DNA from: Pseudobdellovibrionaceae bacterium
GTDB taxonomy: Bacteria > Bdellovibrionota > Bdellovibrionia > Bdellovibrionales > Bdellovibrionaceae
Assembly: GCA_019637875.1 (NCBI GenBank)
Contig: JAHBUW010000007.1
Location: 62,001-126,000, forward strand
Length of the DNA: 64,000 nucleotides
Reading direction: 5' to 3'
The notes below the pieces were generated by a model, which was not told the origin of the DNA, did not search any database, and saw only the letters and a list, made by a program, of their open reading frames with translations. Positions 43,796-52,843 of the stretch are shown here, piece after piece (the first letter of the stretch is position 1; each line of letters opens with the position of its first letter). A program made the translations under genes and the position numbers.

Positions 43796-43929
43796 GCAGG
43801 GAACATCCTCCCGCCTGCGGGGACTGTCAAGACGCCCCGAGATCTCAAAACGAGACACGGCAAGAATTCGCTCAGCTTCGGGACGAATTTTCTCGATAAG
43901 ATAAGATAAGAGAAGTGCTGGGGAATCGC

Positions 43930-45060
43930 ATGTTCATCCGAATCGTCATGATGGCTTTGGGTCTGTTCGTCGCGTTGGCGTCGGGGCCGAGCTACGCGCA
44001 GACCAGCCAAGCGCTGAAGGATCTGCGTGCCGGCGGAGTCAAAGCCGAAGACGACTGCGACGCTTCGGAAGACGACGCGATCAAAAACGCCCGCACCAAA
44101 GCCAACAATCTGCAAGCCAATCAGTCCGGCGACCAAGCCTCGAACCCGATGCGCGCGTGCGAGGACATGAAAAACGCCGCCCGCGAAGGGAAAGAGGCGC
44201 TGAGTTCTTTCAAGTCGCGTTGTAAAGAAGCGAACGAGAAGTGCAAGAAGGGCTTGGAAGGCATCGGCGAGCGCGCCGTGACCGGCCGGGATAAGGAATT
44301 CAAAGAGGCCTGCCAAAAGCTGAATAAGGATTGGGACAATCTGCAGTCGCAAATCGATCGCACCGAGTCCCAGGCGAATGCTTCGCAGTCCTGCCAACAG
44401 CAAATCGGCGGCGGACAGATGCCGCAGCTTCCGCAGATGCCGACGAAGTCCCCGTCGCCGACGCCGACCCCCACGGTCGAAAAGCCCAAAGAGGATTGCA
44501 GCAATCCCACCTTCGCCGCGACGAACCCCGTTTGCGTTTGCCAGGCGAATGCCTTCGCGGTCGGCTGCGGCACGGATCAAAGCCCCTCGGTCGAGGCGAT
44601 GATCAACGACAGCTCCCAATCCGTTGAATCCGGCGGTGGCTATTCGGGTTCATCGCCGAGCGCGGCTCCGAGTAACTACGATCCCAGCAAACTCGGTCGT
44701 TACCAAGGCCAAGGCGGCGGCGGTGGGGGCGGAGTTTCGGCCGGCGGCGGTCCGACCAACACGGGGCGCGACAATCCGAAGGCCGACGGTCTGACCCAGA
44801 TTCCCGCCTCGGGAATTGGGAAGGGCGGCGGCGGAGGAGGCGGTGGCGGTGAAGGCGGCGGAGCCTCGCGAGTCGCCGGCGGTGGCTACGGTGAGGGCGA
44901 AGGCTTTGGCAAAGGCCGCGGTCCGGGATCTTTACGTGGGGACGCCACGGGGACGGATCTGAAGAAGTTCTTGCCCGACGGTATGACCGGACCCCACACG
45001 AATCTTTTCCATAAGGTCCGCGTGCGCTATCGCGCGAACACCTCCACGCTGAACCCCTGA
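43930..45060 (+). CDS. Exported Gly-rich, Cys-containing protein of unknown function
   Basis: ATG at 43930 follows GGGGAATCGC and gives 376 residues with a signal peptide (IRIVMMALGLFVALASGPSYAQ). The middle has a helical Cys-rich region (CEDMKNAAREG, RCKEANEKCKKGL), a Pro-rich PSPTPTPT stretch, a Cys cluster (DCSNPTFAATNPVCVC), and then long glycine-rich runs at about 245-325 (GGGGGGV and similar). A GTG five codons upstream is possible. Three ATAAG copies lie upstream (43896-43910). It may be a surface or matrix protein. Confidence 0.72.
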   Translation: MFIRIVMMALGLFVALASGPSYAQTSQALKDLRAGGVKAEDDCDASEDDAIKNARTKANNLQANQSGDQASNPMRACEDMKNAAREGKEALSSFKSRCKEANEKCKKGLEGIGERAVTGRDKEFKEACQKLNKDWDNLQSQIDRTESQANASQSCQQQIGGGQMPQLPQMPTKSPSPTPTPTVEKPKEDCSNPTFAATNPVCVCQANAFAVGCGTDQSPSVEAMINDSSQSVESGGGYSGSSPSAAPSNYDPSKLGRYQGQGGGGGGGVSAGGGPTNTGRDNPKADGLTQIPASGIGKGGGGGGGGGEGGGASRVAGGGYGEGEGFGKGRGPGSLRGDATGTDLKKFLPDGMTGPHTNLFHKVRVRYRANTSTLNP

Positions 45061-45133
45061 GCCACTCGTCTCAAATCGGGAATCGCATTTCGTGAACTCG
45101 CGAATTCTCGTGCTCTCTTGTTAGACTGATGGA

Positions 45134-45550
45134 ATGCGGCTGCGGAACTTTCTATTTTTACTGGCGGTGATTTTTCTATTCACTGCCGAGCCGAACACCG
45201 CGCACGCGTCCCACCCTTGCCGTGAAATCGCCAAACAGTGCCGCAAAGAAGGTTATTCGATCGGCGGCGTGAACAGTTCGGGGCAGGGTCTCGTCAAAGA
45301 CTGCATGGAGAAGATCGTCGCCGGGCAAACGCTTCCCGGCATCAACGTGAATTTTAAAACCCTCGGTGAATGCAAAGTGCGTTTCGATCGTCGTGTGGCA
45401 TCGGGACAAAAACCCTCGCGGCGTTTGACCTCGGATGACGGGGAAGATTTCGTGGCTCGTCCGCAGCGTTCGCGCGAGTCGACGGGCTTTACCGAATACA
45501 CCGGCGGTGCGGCGCCCGCGGCGTCATCCAGCTCTTCCGGGACCCACTAA
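45134..45550 (+). CDS. Small exported Cys-containing protein
   Basis: The 138-residue protein has a leader (NFLFLLAVIFLFTAEPNTAHA) and four cysteines in the first 90 residues (HPCREIAKQCRKEG, VKDCMEK, GECKVRF), then a Ser/Ala-rich tail. No family recognised. Convergent with lysC (stops overlap by four bases). Confidence 0.68.
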   Translation: MRLRNFLFLLAVIFLFTAEPNTAHASHPCREIAKQCRKEGYSIGGVNSSGQGLVKDCMEKIVAGQTLPGINVNFKTLGECKVRFDRRVASGQKPSRRLTSDDGEDFVARPQRSRESTGFTEYTGGAAPAASSSSSGTH

Positions 45551-46767
45551 TTTTTGGGAATCAAAGCATGAAGTGTCGTGAGGTAACGTTCGCGTTCCGC
45601 GCGGGCGACCACCAAGGTCACGCTTTGCGCGGACACCGAGATCGACCGGGGGCGCAGTCCCGCGCCGTCGACGGCGGTCGCGATCTTTCCGTAAAGACCC
45701 ATCGAGGTCGTCCCCGCGCAAGTGCAAGTCACGGTCGACAGATCGCCGGTCCAATCGGTGGCGGGTCCTTGGCGCAGAACTTCCTCTAGGCGCGCCATCA
45801 CTTCCGAGGGGCCCGTCAAAAGCATTTCGTTTTCTTCGTGTCCACGGTCCGCGCGGACGCGGCTGCCCAGGATTTGCGGGGCGGGAACTTTCTCGCGTTG
45901 CAGGAGTTTTTCGAAGGCCACGTGGGTTTCCAGGGCGCTTCCCGAGTGGCGCCATTCGATGACTTTCTCGTGGGAATTCAGCGCGAGAATTTCGGTGGAT
46001 TCGTACATGGCGTCTCCTGTTTGTAGCGTGGTGCCTTCGCCGACCTCGCGCGCGGGGCCGACGTAGAGTGGAACTTGAAAACGTCCGGCCAGTTCAACGG
46101 AACGGTAGTGTAAAACCTTGGCGCCCCAGAAACACATGTCCGCGAGCTGTGCGTAACGAAGAGTCTTGAGCGGACGTGCGTCTTTGACCAAGCGGGGATC
46201 CGCGGTGAAAACGGCGGGAACGTCCTTCAGGATCTCGCAGCGATCGGCTTTCAAGAAGATCGACATCGCCACGGCCGTGGTGTCCGTGCCGCCGCGACCG
46301 AGCGTCGTGATCTCTTTGGTGACCGGCGAAACGCCCTGAAAGCCCGCGAGCACCACGACCTTGCCTTGGTTCAGCGCTTCCGACACGCGAAACGCGCGCA
46401 CGTCCTTGATCAGGGCGTTCACGTGGGATTCATCCGTCAGGATTCCGGCTTGGCTTCCGGTGAAGCTGATCGCTTCGCAGCCAAGATCTTGCAGCGCCAT
46501 CGTTAAGAGCGCCATCGATACGCGCTCACCCGTCGTGAGCAGCATGTCGAGCTCACGCAGGGTCGGTTTCGATGAGACCTGATTGGCGAGCGCGATCAGC
46601 TCGTTGGTCGTCGAGCCCATGGCGCTGACGATGGCGACCACGGGGTGACCCGCGTGGTGAAGTCGGCAGATGCGCTCCGCCGCCGCGCGGATGTGCGCCG
46701 GCGTCGCCAACGTGGCGCCCCCGTATTTCTGCACAATGAGGCGGGATTTTTCGGGAGCGGTCTCCAT
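45547..46767 (-). CDS. lysC: Aspartate kinase
   Basis: Phosphorylates aspartate, the first step of lysine/DAP, threonine and methionine biosynthesis. The kinase domain begins VQKYGGATLATPAHI and has FQGVSPVTKEITTLGRGGTDTTA; an ACT-type regulatory region follows from about residue 270 (STVTCTCAGTTSMGL). Monofunctional, 406 residues. Its product is used by Asd, encoded at 12137-13156. The MltD-like gene precedes it on the same strand with an 11-base gap. Confidence 0.94.
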   Translation of the reverse strand: METAPEKSRLIVQKYGGATLATPAHIRAAAERICRLHHAGHPVVAIVSAMGSTTNELIALANQVSSKPTLRELDMLLTTGERVSMALLTMALQDLGCEAISFTGSQAGILTDESHVNALIKDVRAFRVSEALNQGKVVVLAGFQGVSPVTKEITTLGRGGTDTTAVAMSIFLKADRCEILKDVPAVFTADPRLVKDARPLKTLRYAQLADMCFWGAKVLHYRSVELAGRFQVPLYVGPAREVGEGTTLQTGDAMYESTEILALNSHEKVIEWRHSGSALETHVAFEKLLQREKVPAPQILGSRVRADRGHEENEMLLTGPSEVMARLEEVLRQGPATDWTGDLSTVTCTCAGTTSMGLYGKIATAVDGAGLRPRSISVSAQSVTLVVARAERERYLTTLHALIPKN

Positions 46768-46778
46768 GACGGGTGGAC

Positions 46779-47861
46779 CTAGTTCGGCGTTGGGGGTTGG
46801 GTCACGCTGGCGGACTTACCCGCCTGCACGTAGTCGATCACGAGCGATCGCGCCCCTTTCGGAATGCGGATCGCGTGTTTCTCGACTTGCAAGGGGATAT
46901 AGCCAAGAAGCAATTCGGCGTTCAAGTCTTTCAGCGATTTGTGCGTGATTCCAAGATGGTCTGCGAGGTGTCTTAGATCGGTTCCACCCTGCATCGAGAC
47001 GACTTCGTAATCCAGCACGTCCATTTTCGCCAAATCACGGAAGCCGTAAAGGCTGGGCGCCTTCGCGATCAGCATGACGGCCAAAATCTTCGGCACGTAG
47101 TCGACCGTTTCTTGCGGCAGCAGTCCCTTTTTCGAAAGGGCCCAGAAGTCGCGCGTACCGGCCCGCTTGATGCGGCGGCGCAGGCCGTTTTCACCCATAT
47201 TGTAGCTGGCCGAGACGAGGTACCAGCTGCCGAACTCTTCGTAGAGGTCTTTCATGTAGCTGATCGCGGCCTGGGTCGCTTTCTTGTAGTCCTTGCGCTC
47301 ATCCAGCCACCAGTTCTGCTGCAAGCCGTAGCGTTTGCCAGTCGGGCCGATGAACTGCCAAGGGCCGACCGCGTTCGCGGGGCTGCGGGCGTAAGGATTG
47401 AAGCCCGATTCGATCATGACCATGAACGCGAGGTCGGCGGGCAGGCCCGCTTGGCGCAGTTCTTTTTGGATGAAGGGCATGTAGCGCGTGGATTTTTCGA
47501 GCCATTCGCGGAACCAACCGCGTCCACGGTTTTGGAAATGATCCAGCCAGAAGGCGACGCGGCGGTTGTAGGTCACCGGCAAGTCGAAGATGACCGTCGC
47601 GCGATGGGCGGGGGCCTGCTTCGCTTTGTTCATCAATTGGTTGTGCAGTTCCTTCAGGTCTTCGAGTTCGGCGAGGCGCGCCTCTTCGGTCGTGAGCACG
47701 CGGGCGGCGCCGGTGATCCCGTCGGACTTCACCGGAGTTTGCGTCATCAGGGCCGCCTGACCGAGCTCGGCGGCGGACTTGACGGCGGCCTGGCCGAGGT
47801 CGGCGGTGAAGATCAAAAAGGCCGCCAGCAGGGCGCGGCTCGAGAGGGTGGCGATCGACAT
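46779..47861 (-). CDS. Lytic transglycosylase with LysM domain (MltD-like), exported
   Basis: ATG at 47861 gives 360 residues with a signal peptide (ALLAAFLIFTADLGQA). The catalytic SLT core is VMIESGFNPYARSPANAVG followed by PWQFIGPTGKRYGL; Glu of ESGF is the catalytic residue. A C-terminal LysM repeat (LRHLADHLGITHKSLKDLN) binds peptidoglycan. Cleaves the glycan strand between MurNAc and GlcNAc. Predatory bacteria use such enzymes on prey walls, but this one may be for its own wall. A longer start would add 70 non-signal residues. Confidence 0.92.
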   Translation of the reverse strand: MSIATLSSRALLAAFLIFTADLGQAAVKSAAELGQAALMTQTPVKSDGITGAARVLTTEEARLAELEDLKELHNQLMNKAKQAPAHRATVIFDLPVTYNRRVAFWLDHFQNRGRGWFREWLEKSTRYMPFIQKELRQAGLPADLAFMVMIESGFNPYARSPANAVGPWQFIGPTGKRYGLQQNWWLDERKDYKKATQAAISYMKDLYEEFGSWYLVSASYNMGENGLRRRIKRAGTRDFWALSKKGLLPQETVDYVPKILAVMLIAKAPSLYGFRDLAKMDVLDYEVVSMQGGTDLRHLADHLGITHKSLKDLNAELLLGYIPLQVEKHAIRIPKGARSLVIDYVQAGKSASVTQPPTPN

Positions 47862-48071
47862 GGAACAATTTTGGCTGACTTCTTTCGCCCGACCAAGGCG
47901 GCTTCGGCGGGGGGACGTATTCCGTGCTTTGGTCGTGGAGCGTCCAGTCGGGGAGCGCCGCGCCCAATGGGCCTGTAATTTTGATCCGCGTTCGAATCGC
48001 TTCTGGACGGCGGAAGTCCGGCCGCTGCATTTTGGCGGGGATCTTAGAATCCTGAAATCGGAGGGCCTCAC

Positions 48072-48512
48072 ATGACTTGGAAAACTTGGATCGCTTTACC
48101 CGTTCTGTTGGTCGTTGGTTTCGCCGCCCACGCGCAATCCGGTCCGCGCCTGAAGTGCGTCGTGAACCACGAAGGAAAGACCTTCCCCATGTATTACTTC
48201 GGCGGCACCAACTCCCACCATATCAGCGGCTCGGAATATCTGAGCGTCATCGTGAAAGAGAAGCTGACGGCCGGTAAACTTGAAATCCAAATCATGGAAA
48301 TGGCGAAAGACGAAGTCTGGGACAAGCTCGTCGAGCTGACCGACAAAAACGAAATGCCCGCCGAGCTTCGCAAAGGGCTGCGCAATCTGGGACGCACGCG
48401 CATGACCACGGTCTTCGCCGGTCTTTACGCGGGCGTCATGCACTACGCGCACAAGCTTGGTACTGATTCGAACCTTTACGAAATCAGTTGCCAGGAGATG
48501 GCGCAGCCGTAA
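48072..48512 (+). CDS. Small exported protein of unknown function
   Basis: Signal peptide (WIALPVLLVVGFAAHAQ) and a 125-residue domain with one Cys early (RLKCVVNHEG) and one late (EISCQEM). ATG at 48072 follows GGAGGGCC. Similar Cys placement to other small exported proteins here. The stop region overlaps the convergent hydrolase gene by 29 bases. Confidence 0.72.
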   Translation: MTWKTWIALPVLLVVGFAAHAQSGPRLKCVVNHEGKTFPMYYFGGTNSHHISGSEYLSVIVKEKLTAGKLEIQIMEMAKDEVWDKLVELTDKNEMPAELRKGLRNLGRTRMTTVFAGLYAGVMHYAHKLGTDSNLYEISCQEMAQP

Positions 48513-49839
48513 CTCGGCGATTTCCTTCCACCGTTTCGCCGCTTTGGCGGAGGACGACCTTCATCGCGTCCTCCGTGAACTCCAGGGTCAAACCGTACAC
48601 GCGTTGGCGGAAAACTCCCGACCCTTCGGGAACCAGCTTGTATTCCCGGTCCCCTTGGAATGTCGCGTACAGCTTTCCGGCGTCGGCGCGAACGCTCAAC
48701 TTCAATCCGATGGATGCGAACTCGAACTCGCCGGGGATATTTCGTAGATCCTCCGCGGTCAGGGGCGCTTCGGGCGTCGTCTCGGGCAGCGCGACTTTTT
48801 CTCCGAGAGCCAGGCGCAGTAGCCCCCATGCCAGAGCGCTTGTGGTGGCGCCGTCATAGGAATTTCCTAAAACGACAACCGAGAGTTCAAGCCGCGGCAC
48901 GTAGATATTCATCGAGGTGAAGCCGGGAATGCCTCCCGAGTGGAAGTACACGTTTTCTTGCGCCAGATCCTGACGAAACATCAGACCGTGCGCGTAGTGA
49001 ATGGGGGGCGATGCGACCACGGAGGGGTTCAGAAATTCTTGAAGAAGGGGGGCGGAAAGAATGCGCCCGCCGAACAGGGCTTCGTTCCAAGCCGCCAGAT
49101 CCCGAGTCGTCGACTCCAAACCGCCGGCACCGTTCGCCCAACCGCGCTCGAAATAGGCGTTCGATGGCAGGGGCTCCAGTTGGTAGTCGCGATCGAAAAC
49201 GTGGCCCTCGACGAGGGCGGGGGTTTTGTCGATCGCGAACCGGGTGTCGTGCAGTTGCTGGGGCGCGAGCAGCTGAGTTTGCGTGAAGTCTCCCCAGCTT
49301 TGGCCACTCCGTTTTTCGATCAACGCCGAGAGCAGAAGGTAGTTGGAGTTGCTGTAGTCCCAGCGCGTGCCGGGCTCGAACGCCGACGGCAAAGACTCGA
49401 TCAGCGTGACGAGCGGAGCGACCTGCGTGAACGGAGTTTCCTTCAGGCGCAGGAACTCCGGATGTCCCGTGAAATCGGGAATGCCCGAGGTGTGATTCAG
49501 AAGCATGCGTACGGAAATCCGGTCGGCGTTGGTCAGCGTCGGGAAATCCGCCTTCAAAGAGTCGTTCAAGCGCAGCTTGCCCTCTTCCACCAAACGGAAG
49601 ATGCCGACGGCGGTGAATTGCTTCGAGACCGAACCGATGAGAAAGTGGGTGCCCTTCGTGACACGGCTCACATCTTCGGCGCAAAGATCGCGTCCTTGCT
49701 GGCGGACAAGAACCGAACCCGAAAAGCCTTGATCCCGGAACCCCGCGGTCAGTTCGGGGCAAGTGGCGGCGGTCGTCGCGCTTGCGGTTGCAGTTGCGGT
49801 GAGAAGAAGGGGAAGCAGAACGCCAATCCAACGAGTCAT
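48484..49839 (-). CDS. Serine hydrolase of the beta-lactamase (class C) fold, exported
   Basis: A 451-residue exported protein (leader VLLPLLLTATATASA). Catalytic signature SVSKQF (Ser-x-x-Lys), second motif YSNSNYLLL (Tyr-x-Asn) and third motif HSGGIPG match penicillin-binding/beta-lactamase-fold hydrolases and esterases. A C-terminal beta-rich domain (about 340-451) is also typical. Substrate unknown. Confidence 0.92.
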   Translation of the reverse strand: MTRWIGVLLPLLLTATATASATTAATCPELTAGFRDQGFSGSVLVRQQGRDLCAEDVSRVTKGTHFLIGSVSKQFTAVGIFRLVEEGKLRLNDSLKADFPTLTNADRISVRMLLNHTSGIPDFTGHPEFLRLKETPFTQVAPLVTLIESLPSAFEPGTRWDYSNSNYLLLSALIEKRSGQSWGDFTQTQLLAPQQLHDTRFAIDKTPALVEGHVFDRDYQLEPLPSNAYFERGWANGAGGLESTTRDLAAWNEALFGGRILSAPLLQEFLNPSVVASPPIHYAHGLMFRQDLAQENVYFHSGGIPGFTSMNIYVPRLELSVVVLGNSYDGATTSALAWGLLRLALGEKVALPETTPEAPLTAEDLRNIPGEFEFASIGLKLSVRADAGKLYATFQGDREYKLVPEGSGVFRQRVYGLTLEFTEDAMKVVLRQSGETVEGNRRVTAAPSPGN

Positions 49840-49943
49840 GAGTCCTCCGTGCTTTGCGCCAAGCTAGGTGGGGTCACGCGGGTCGTACAAAGCCAGAAAA
49901 AGAAGCTCCCAAATCGGGGCCCTTTAGGATATCTGGGGTACCC

Positions 49944-50675
49944 ATGAAGTATACCGATGTCAAAGACCACCTGAAACGTGCGCTGCGCGATCAGGGCGTG
50001 ACCTATACCGAACTCGGACGTCAACTGCGGATGAGCGAATCCGGCGTGAAGAAGCTCTTCGCGGCGCCGGACATCTCGCTCGATCGGTTAGGGCAGATCT
50101 GCGAAATCCTGGGGCTTTCGGTGCATGAACTTTTGGATCCGAAAACGTCCCTTTCGGAAACCCAAACGATCACTTTGACCGAGAAGGCGCAGGAGTTCTT
50201 CATGAAAAACCGCGCCTGCTTTTTGTTCCTGATCTTGCTGTATACGGAGCCGCTCGGCTTTGAAGAGCTGATCGCCCGGCACAAGATCGGTCGTCAGCGC
50301 GCTTACGGATATCTGCGCGAGCTCGAACGCCTGAAGCTTCTGCGTTGGCTTCCGGGCGATCGTGTGGATTTACGGAAAGACGTTCCCGCGCTGTTTCGCT
50401 ACGAGGGACGTTTCATGAAACAGATCGTGCGGGAATGGTCCGAGGAGCTTCTGGGCGAGGCGCTCGAGAATCCCCAAGGCGAGATGGATTTTTTCACGTC
50501 GAGGATTCTGCACCTGACGCCGGAATCGACTCGTGAGTTCAAGCGTGCCTTTGATGATTTGGTATCGGAGTTCGCCCGCCGTTCGGTGCGCGAAAAGAAG
50601 CTGCAACGCCAGCGCGTTTTACCGACCCGATCCCTCGTCGTTCTCCGCGAAGGACATTTCGTCGGTAAGGTCTAG
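49944..50675 (+). CDS. XRE-family transcriptional regulator
   Basis: ATG at 49944 follows GGGG. The N-terminal 65 residues are a helix-turn-helix (VTYTELGRQLRMSESGVKKLF, then SLDRLGQICEILGLSV). The 243-residue protein has an extended C-terminal part with a second winged-helix-like stretch (IGRQRAYGYLRELERLKLL). It is convergent with the TonB-like gene (stops overlap by four bases) and starts 104 bases from the divergent hydrolase. Target genes unknown. Confidence 0.86.
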   Translation: MKYTDVKDHLKRALRDQGVTYTELGRQLRMSESGVKKLFAAPDISLDRLGQICEILGLSVHELLDPKTSLSETQTITLTEKAQEFFMKNRACFLFLILLYTEPLGFEELIARHKIGRQRAYGYLRELERLKLLRWLPGDRVDLRKDVPALFRYEGRFMKQIVREWSEELLGEALENPQGEMDFFTSRILHLTPESTREFKRAFDDLVSEFARRSVREKKLQRQRVLPTRSLVVLREGHFVGKV

Positions 50676-51844
50676 CGGGTCAAAAGCGGTTTGCGCGGCA
50701 GCGCCGAGCCCGTGGGGGCGGTGAGCTTCGCGGTCGCCTCGAGCCGGGCTTTCGCCGCCTCGTCGCGGACGATGGCGAGATCCAGTTTTTCACGTAGCAG
50801 ATGGTACTGACGTTCGTGTTGATCGTACAGGTCGGGGCGGTCGTTCGCGTAGTTGTCGATCATCTGGTAGGCGCGGACGAAATCCACGTACACGCCACCC
50901 GGGAACGGAATGATCGGCGGGACGTAGTTCGTGAGGACGTAGTCGATGGCCTCGAGCGCGTAGGGATCCATGTAGCGCGTGCGGCTGAACTCCAGCGAGT
51001 TTTTAAAATAGCCGCCGCGCCGGGGATAAAGCCCATGCATCGTCACCACGCGGAAGTCGAAGGTCAGGGCGACCGGCACGTCGGCGTGACCGGGCGGCAG
51101 ATGCACGCGCTCGGGGAGCGGCGTTTTCAGGGACTGACTCAGCACCACCAGCGCGTAGGTCAACAGCACGGGATGATCCGACTCGATCCGCAGAAAATCG
51201 CCGACCATTTCGCCTTGGGCATTCACGTTCAGGTGAACGACGACCTGTCCACCGATCCGCATTTGCGCGATCTCGACCGGGAAATCCATGACGTCGTCCA
51301 CACGTCGCCACAGCGCTTGGAAGAAGGGCATGGTCTCGGTGGACTTCGGCAGATCCATTCCTTCTGAGTAGCCGTAAACTCCGGCGGTACCGTGGGCGTC
51401 GTAACCCGCGTCGCCGAGGGGGCCTTCGCGTCGAAGGGTCGCGGTTCCCGCGCCGTACTCTTGATCAATGCGGGGGCGCCGACCCAAAAGCGGCTCGCGC
51501 ACTTTCGACGGATCATATTTCGGAATCAGATCCTCGAGCGAAACCTGGGGGGACGTCTTGGGGGAAAGGCCGCGCGCACGCGACCCACTCCTTGGCGAGC
51601 CCGCTTCGGGATTTCCGCGCCGGGCGACGGCCTCGTCCGCAGTTGGCGCGACCACTTCAAACTCAACGAATTCTTTCAACGGAGCCCGTTCGGGGGCAGA
51701 CCGCAAACGCGGCCCGACGATCGCGACAAGTACGATCAATGCGTGTAGCAAGAATGAAGCGACCAATCCGTAAAAACGCAATGGAACCTCTTCGAAAATT
51801 GCGGACGAATCTTTGTCGCATGTTGGGTGGGGGAACGCAATCAC
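50672..51844 (-). CDS. TonB-family C-terminal domain protein
   Basis: Residues 20-45 form a membrane anchor (YGLVASFLLHALIVLVAIVG). After a linker of charged residues the region MRIGGQVVVHLNVNAQGEMVG resembles the TonB C-terminal domain, with HPVLLTYALVVLSQSLKTPLPE and VPVALTFDFRVV. A long C-terminal extension follows. The start is GTG at 51844; a TTG nearer the anchor could also serve. It is not next to ExbB/ExbD, but the pair at 7828 could partner it. Family assignment is by pattern. Confidence 0.72.
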   Translation of the reverse strand: MIAFPHPTCDKDSSAIFEEVPLRFYGLVASFLLHALIVLVAIVGPRLRSAPERAPLKEFVEFEVVAPTADEAVARRGNPEAGSPRSGSRARGLSPKTSPQVSLEDLIPKYDPSKVREPLLGRRPRIDQEYGAGTATLRREGPLGDAGYDAHGTAGVYGYSEGMDLPKSTETMPFFQALWRRVDDVMDFPVEIAQMRIGGQVVVHLNVNAQGEMVGDFLRIESDHPVLLTYALVVLSQSLKTPLPERVHLPPGHADVPVALTFDFRVVTMHGLYPRRGGYFKNSLEFSRTRYMDPYALEAIDYVLTNYVPPIIPFPGGVYVDFVRAYQMIDNYANDRPDLYDQHERQYHLLREKLDLAIVRDEAAKARLEATAKLTAPTGSALPRKPLLTR

Positions 51845-51905
51845 CCCGATCTTAGGCTAGGTCCTCGTCCGCCATAATTTTGGCAAGTTCTAGTCTTTTT
51901 GACGC

Positions 51906-51933
51906 TACAGATTTCGGTTTGCAACGCCGATAC
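51906..51933 (+). promoter_or_regulatory. Possible sigma-28 (FliA-type) promoter for flgF
   Basis: TACAGATTT (51906-51914), 11-base spacer, GCCGATAC (51926-51933) closely match the flagellar sigma-28 consensus TAAAGTTT-N11-GCCGATAA. Transcription would start near 51940, about 80 bases before flgF. Seen as pattern only. Confidence 0.4.
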
Positions 51934-52018
51934 GGCCTAAATTTTCCGTGGCAGATCTGTCACAGACCATCGTCCGGTGGGCACCGGCTTTGCTCAAGAG
52001 ACTGTTCACGGAGGTGGT

Positions 52019-52831
52019 ATGAGTACACGGGGTGTCTATGCGGCACTGAGCGGAGCCATGGCGCAGGCCCAGCGTCTGGACACGATCGCGAACAACATCG
52101 CGAACGTGAATACGCCCGGCTTCAAGCGTGATGAACAAACCTTCCGCGAGTTTCTGACGAATCACGAGAAGCCCGAGGAAGTCCTCGACGCCACCAAGAT
52201 TCCGAACAGCATCGAGTCGTTCTACGACCAAAAAGGCAACGACATCAGCTTCGTCGACAACGCCGGAACTTATACCGACCACTCGCAAGGCCGTCTGGTG
52301 GCGACCGGCGGTCAATTGGATGTAGCGCTGGATGGCGTCGGTTTCTTCGAGGTCATGACGCCGCAAGGACTGCGGCTGACCCGTCAGGGCGGTTTCAACA
52401 TCGACGGCGAAGGACAACTCGTGACCAAGGAAGGCTATCCCGTCATGGCGCAAGCCGAGCCGGGAGCCGATCCCGCCGCGCGCGTGATCCGTTTGACCGG
52501 TGAAGGTCCCGTCCGCATCGCCGAAGATGGTCAAGTTTTCCAGGGGAACGAGGCCTTGGGGCAAGTCGCCGTCGTCGAAGTCGCGGATCGCGATCATCTC
52601 AGCAAAATCGGTAACGGTTTTTATGATTTCAAACCCGGCACGCAGCCGGAAGTGTCGAACGCCCAGAACATCACCCTTCGTCAGGGCTTCATCGAAACGA
52701 GCAACGTGAACATCGTCAAAGAGATGACCGACATGATCACCGCGACGCGGACTTTCGAAACCGCGAAGAAGGCGATCGATGCTTACGATTCAATTAATGA
52801 CAAGGTCGTCAACCAGGTCGGGAAAGTCTGA
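52019..52831 (+). CDS. flgF: Flagellar basal-body rod protein FlgF
   Basis: A rod-type axial protein of 270 residues. ATG at 52019 follows GGAGGTGGT. The N-terminal NIANVNTPGFKRDEQTF and the C-terminal SNVNIVKEMTDMITATRTF are conserved in proximal-rod and hook proteins. It is placed before flgG, the common FlgF-FlgG order, and is shorter than FlgE. Forms the proximal rod crossing the periplasm. Confidence 0.9.
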   Translation: MSTRGVYAALSGAMAQAQRLDTIANNIANVNTPGFKRDEQTFREFLTNHEKPEEVLDATKIPNSIESFYDQKGNDISFVDNAGTYTDHSQGRLVATGGQLDVALDGVGFFEVMTPQGLRLTRQGGFNIDGEGQLVTKEGYPVMAQAEPGADPAARVIRLTGEGPVRIAEDGQVFQGNEALGQVAVVEVADRDHLSKIGNGFYDFKPGTQPEVSNAQNITLRQGFIETSNVNIVKEMTDMITATRTFETAKKAIDAYDSINDKVVNQVGKV

Positions 52832-52843
52832 GGTAGTTGATAT

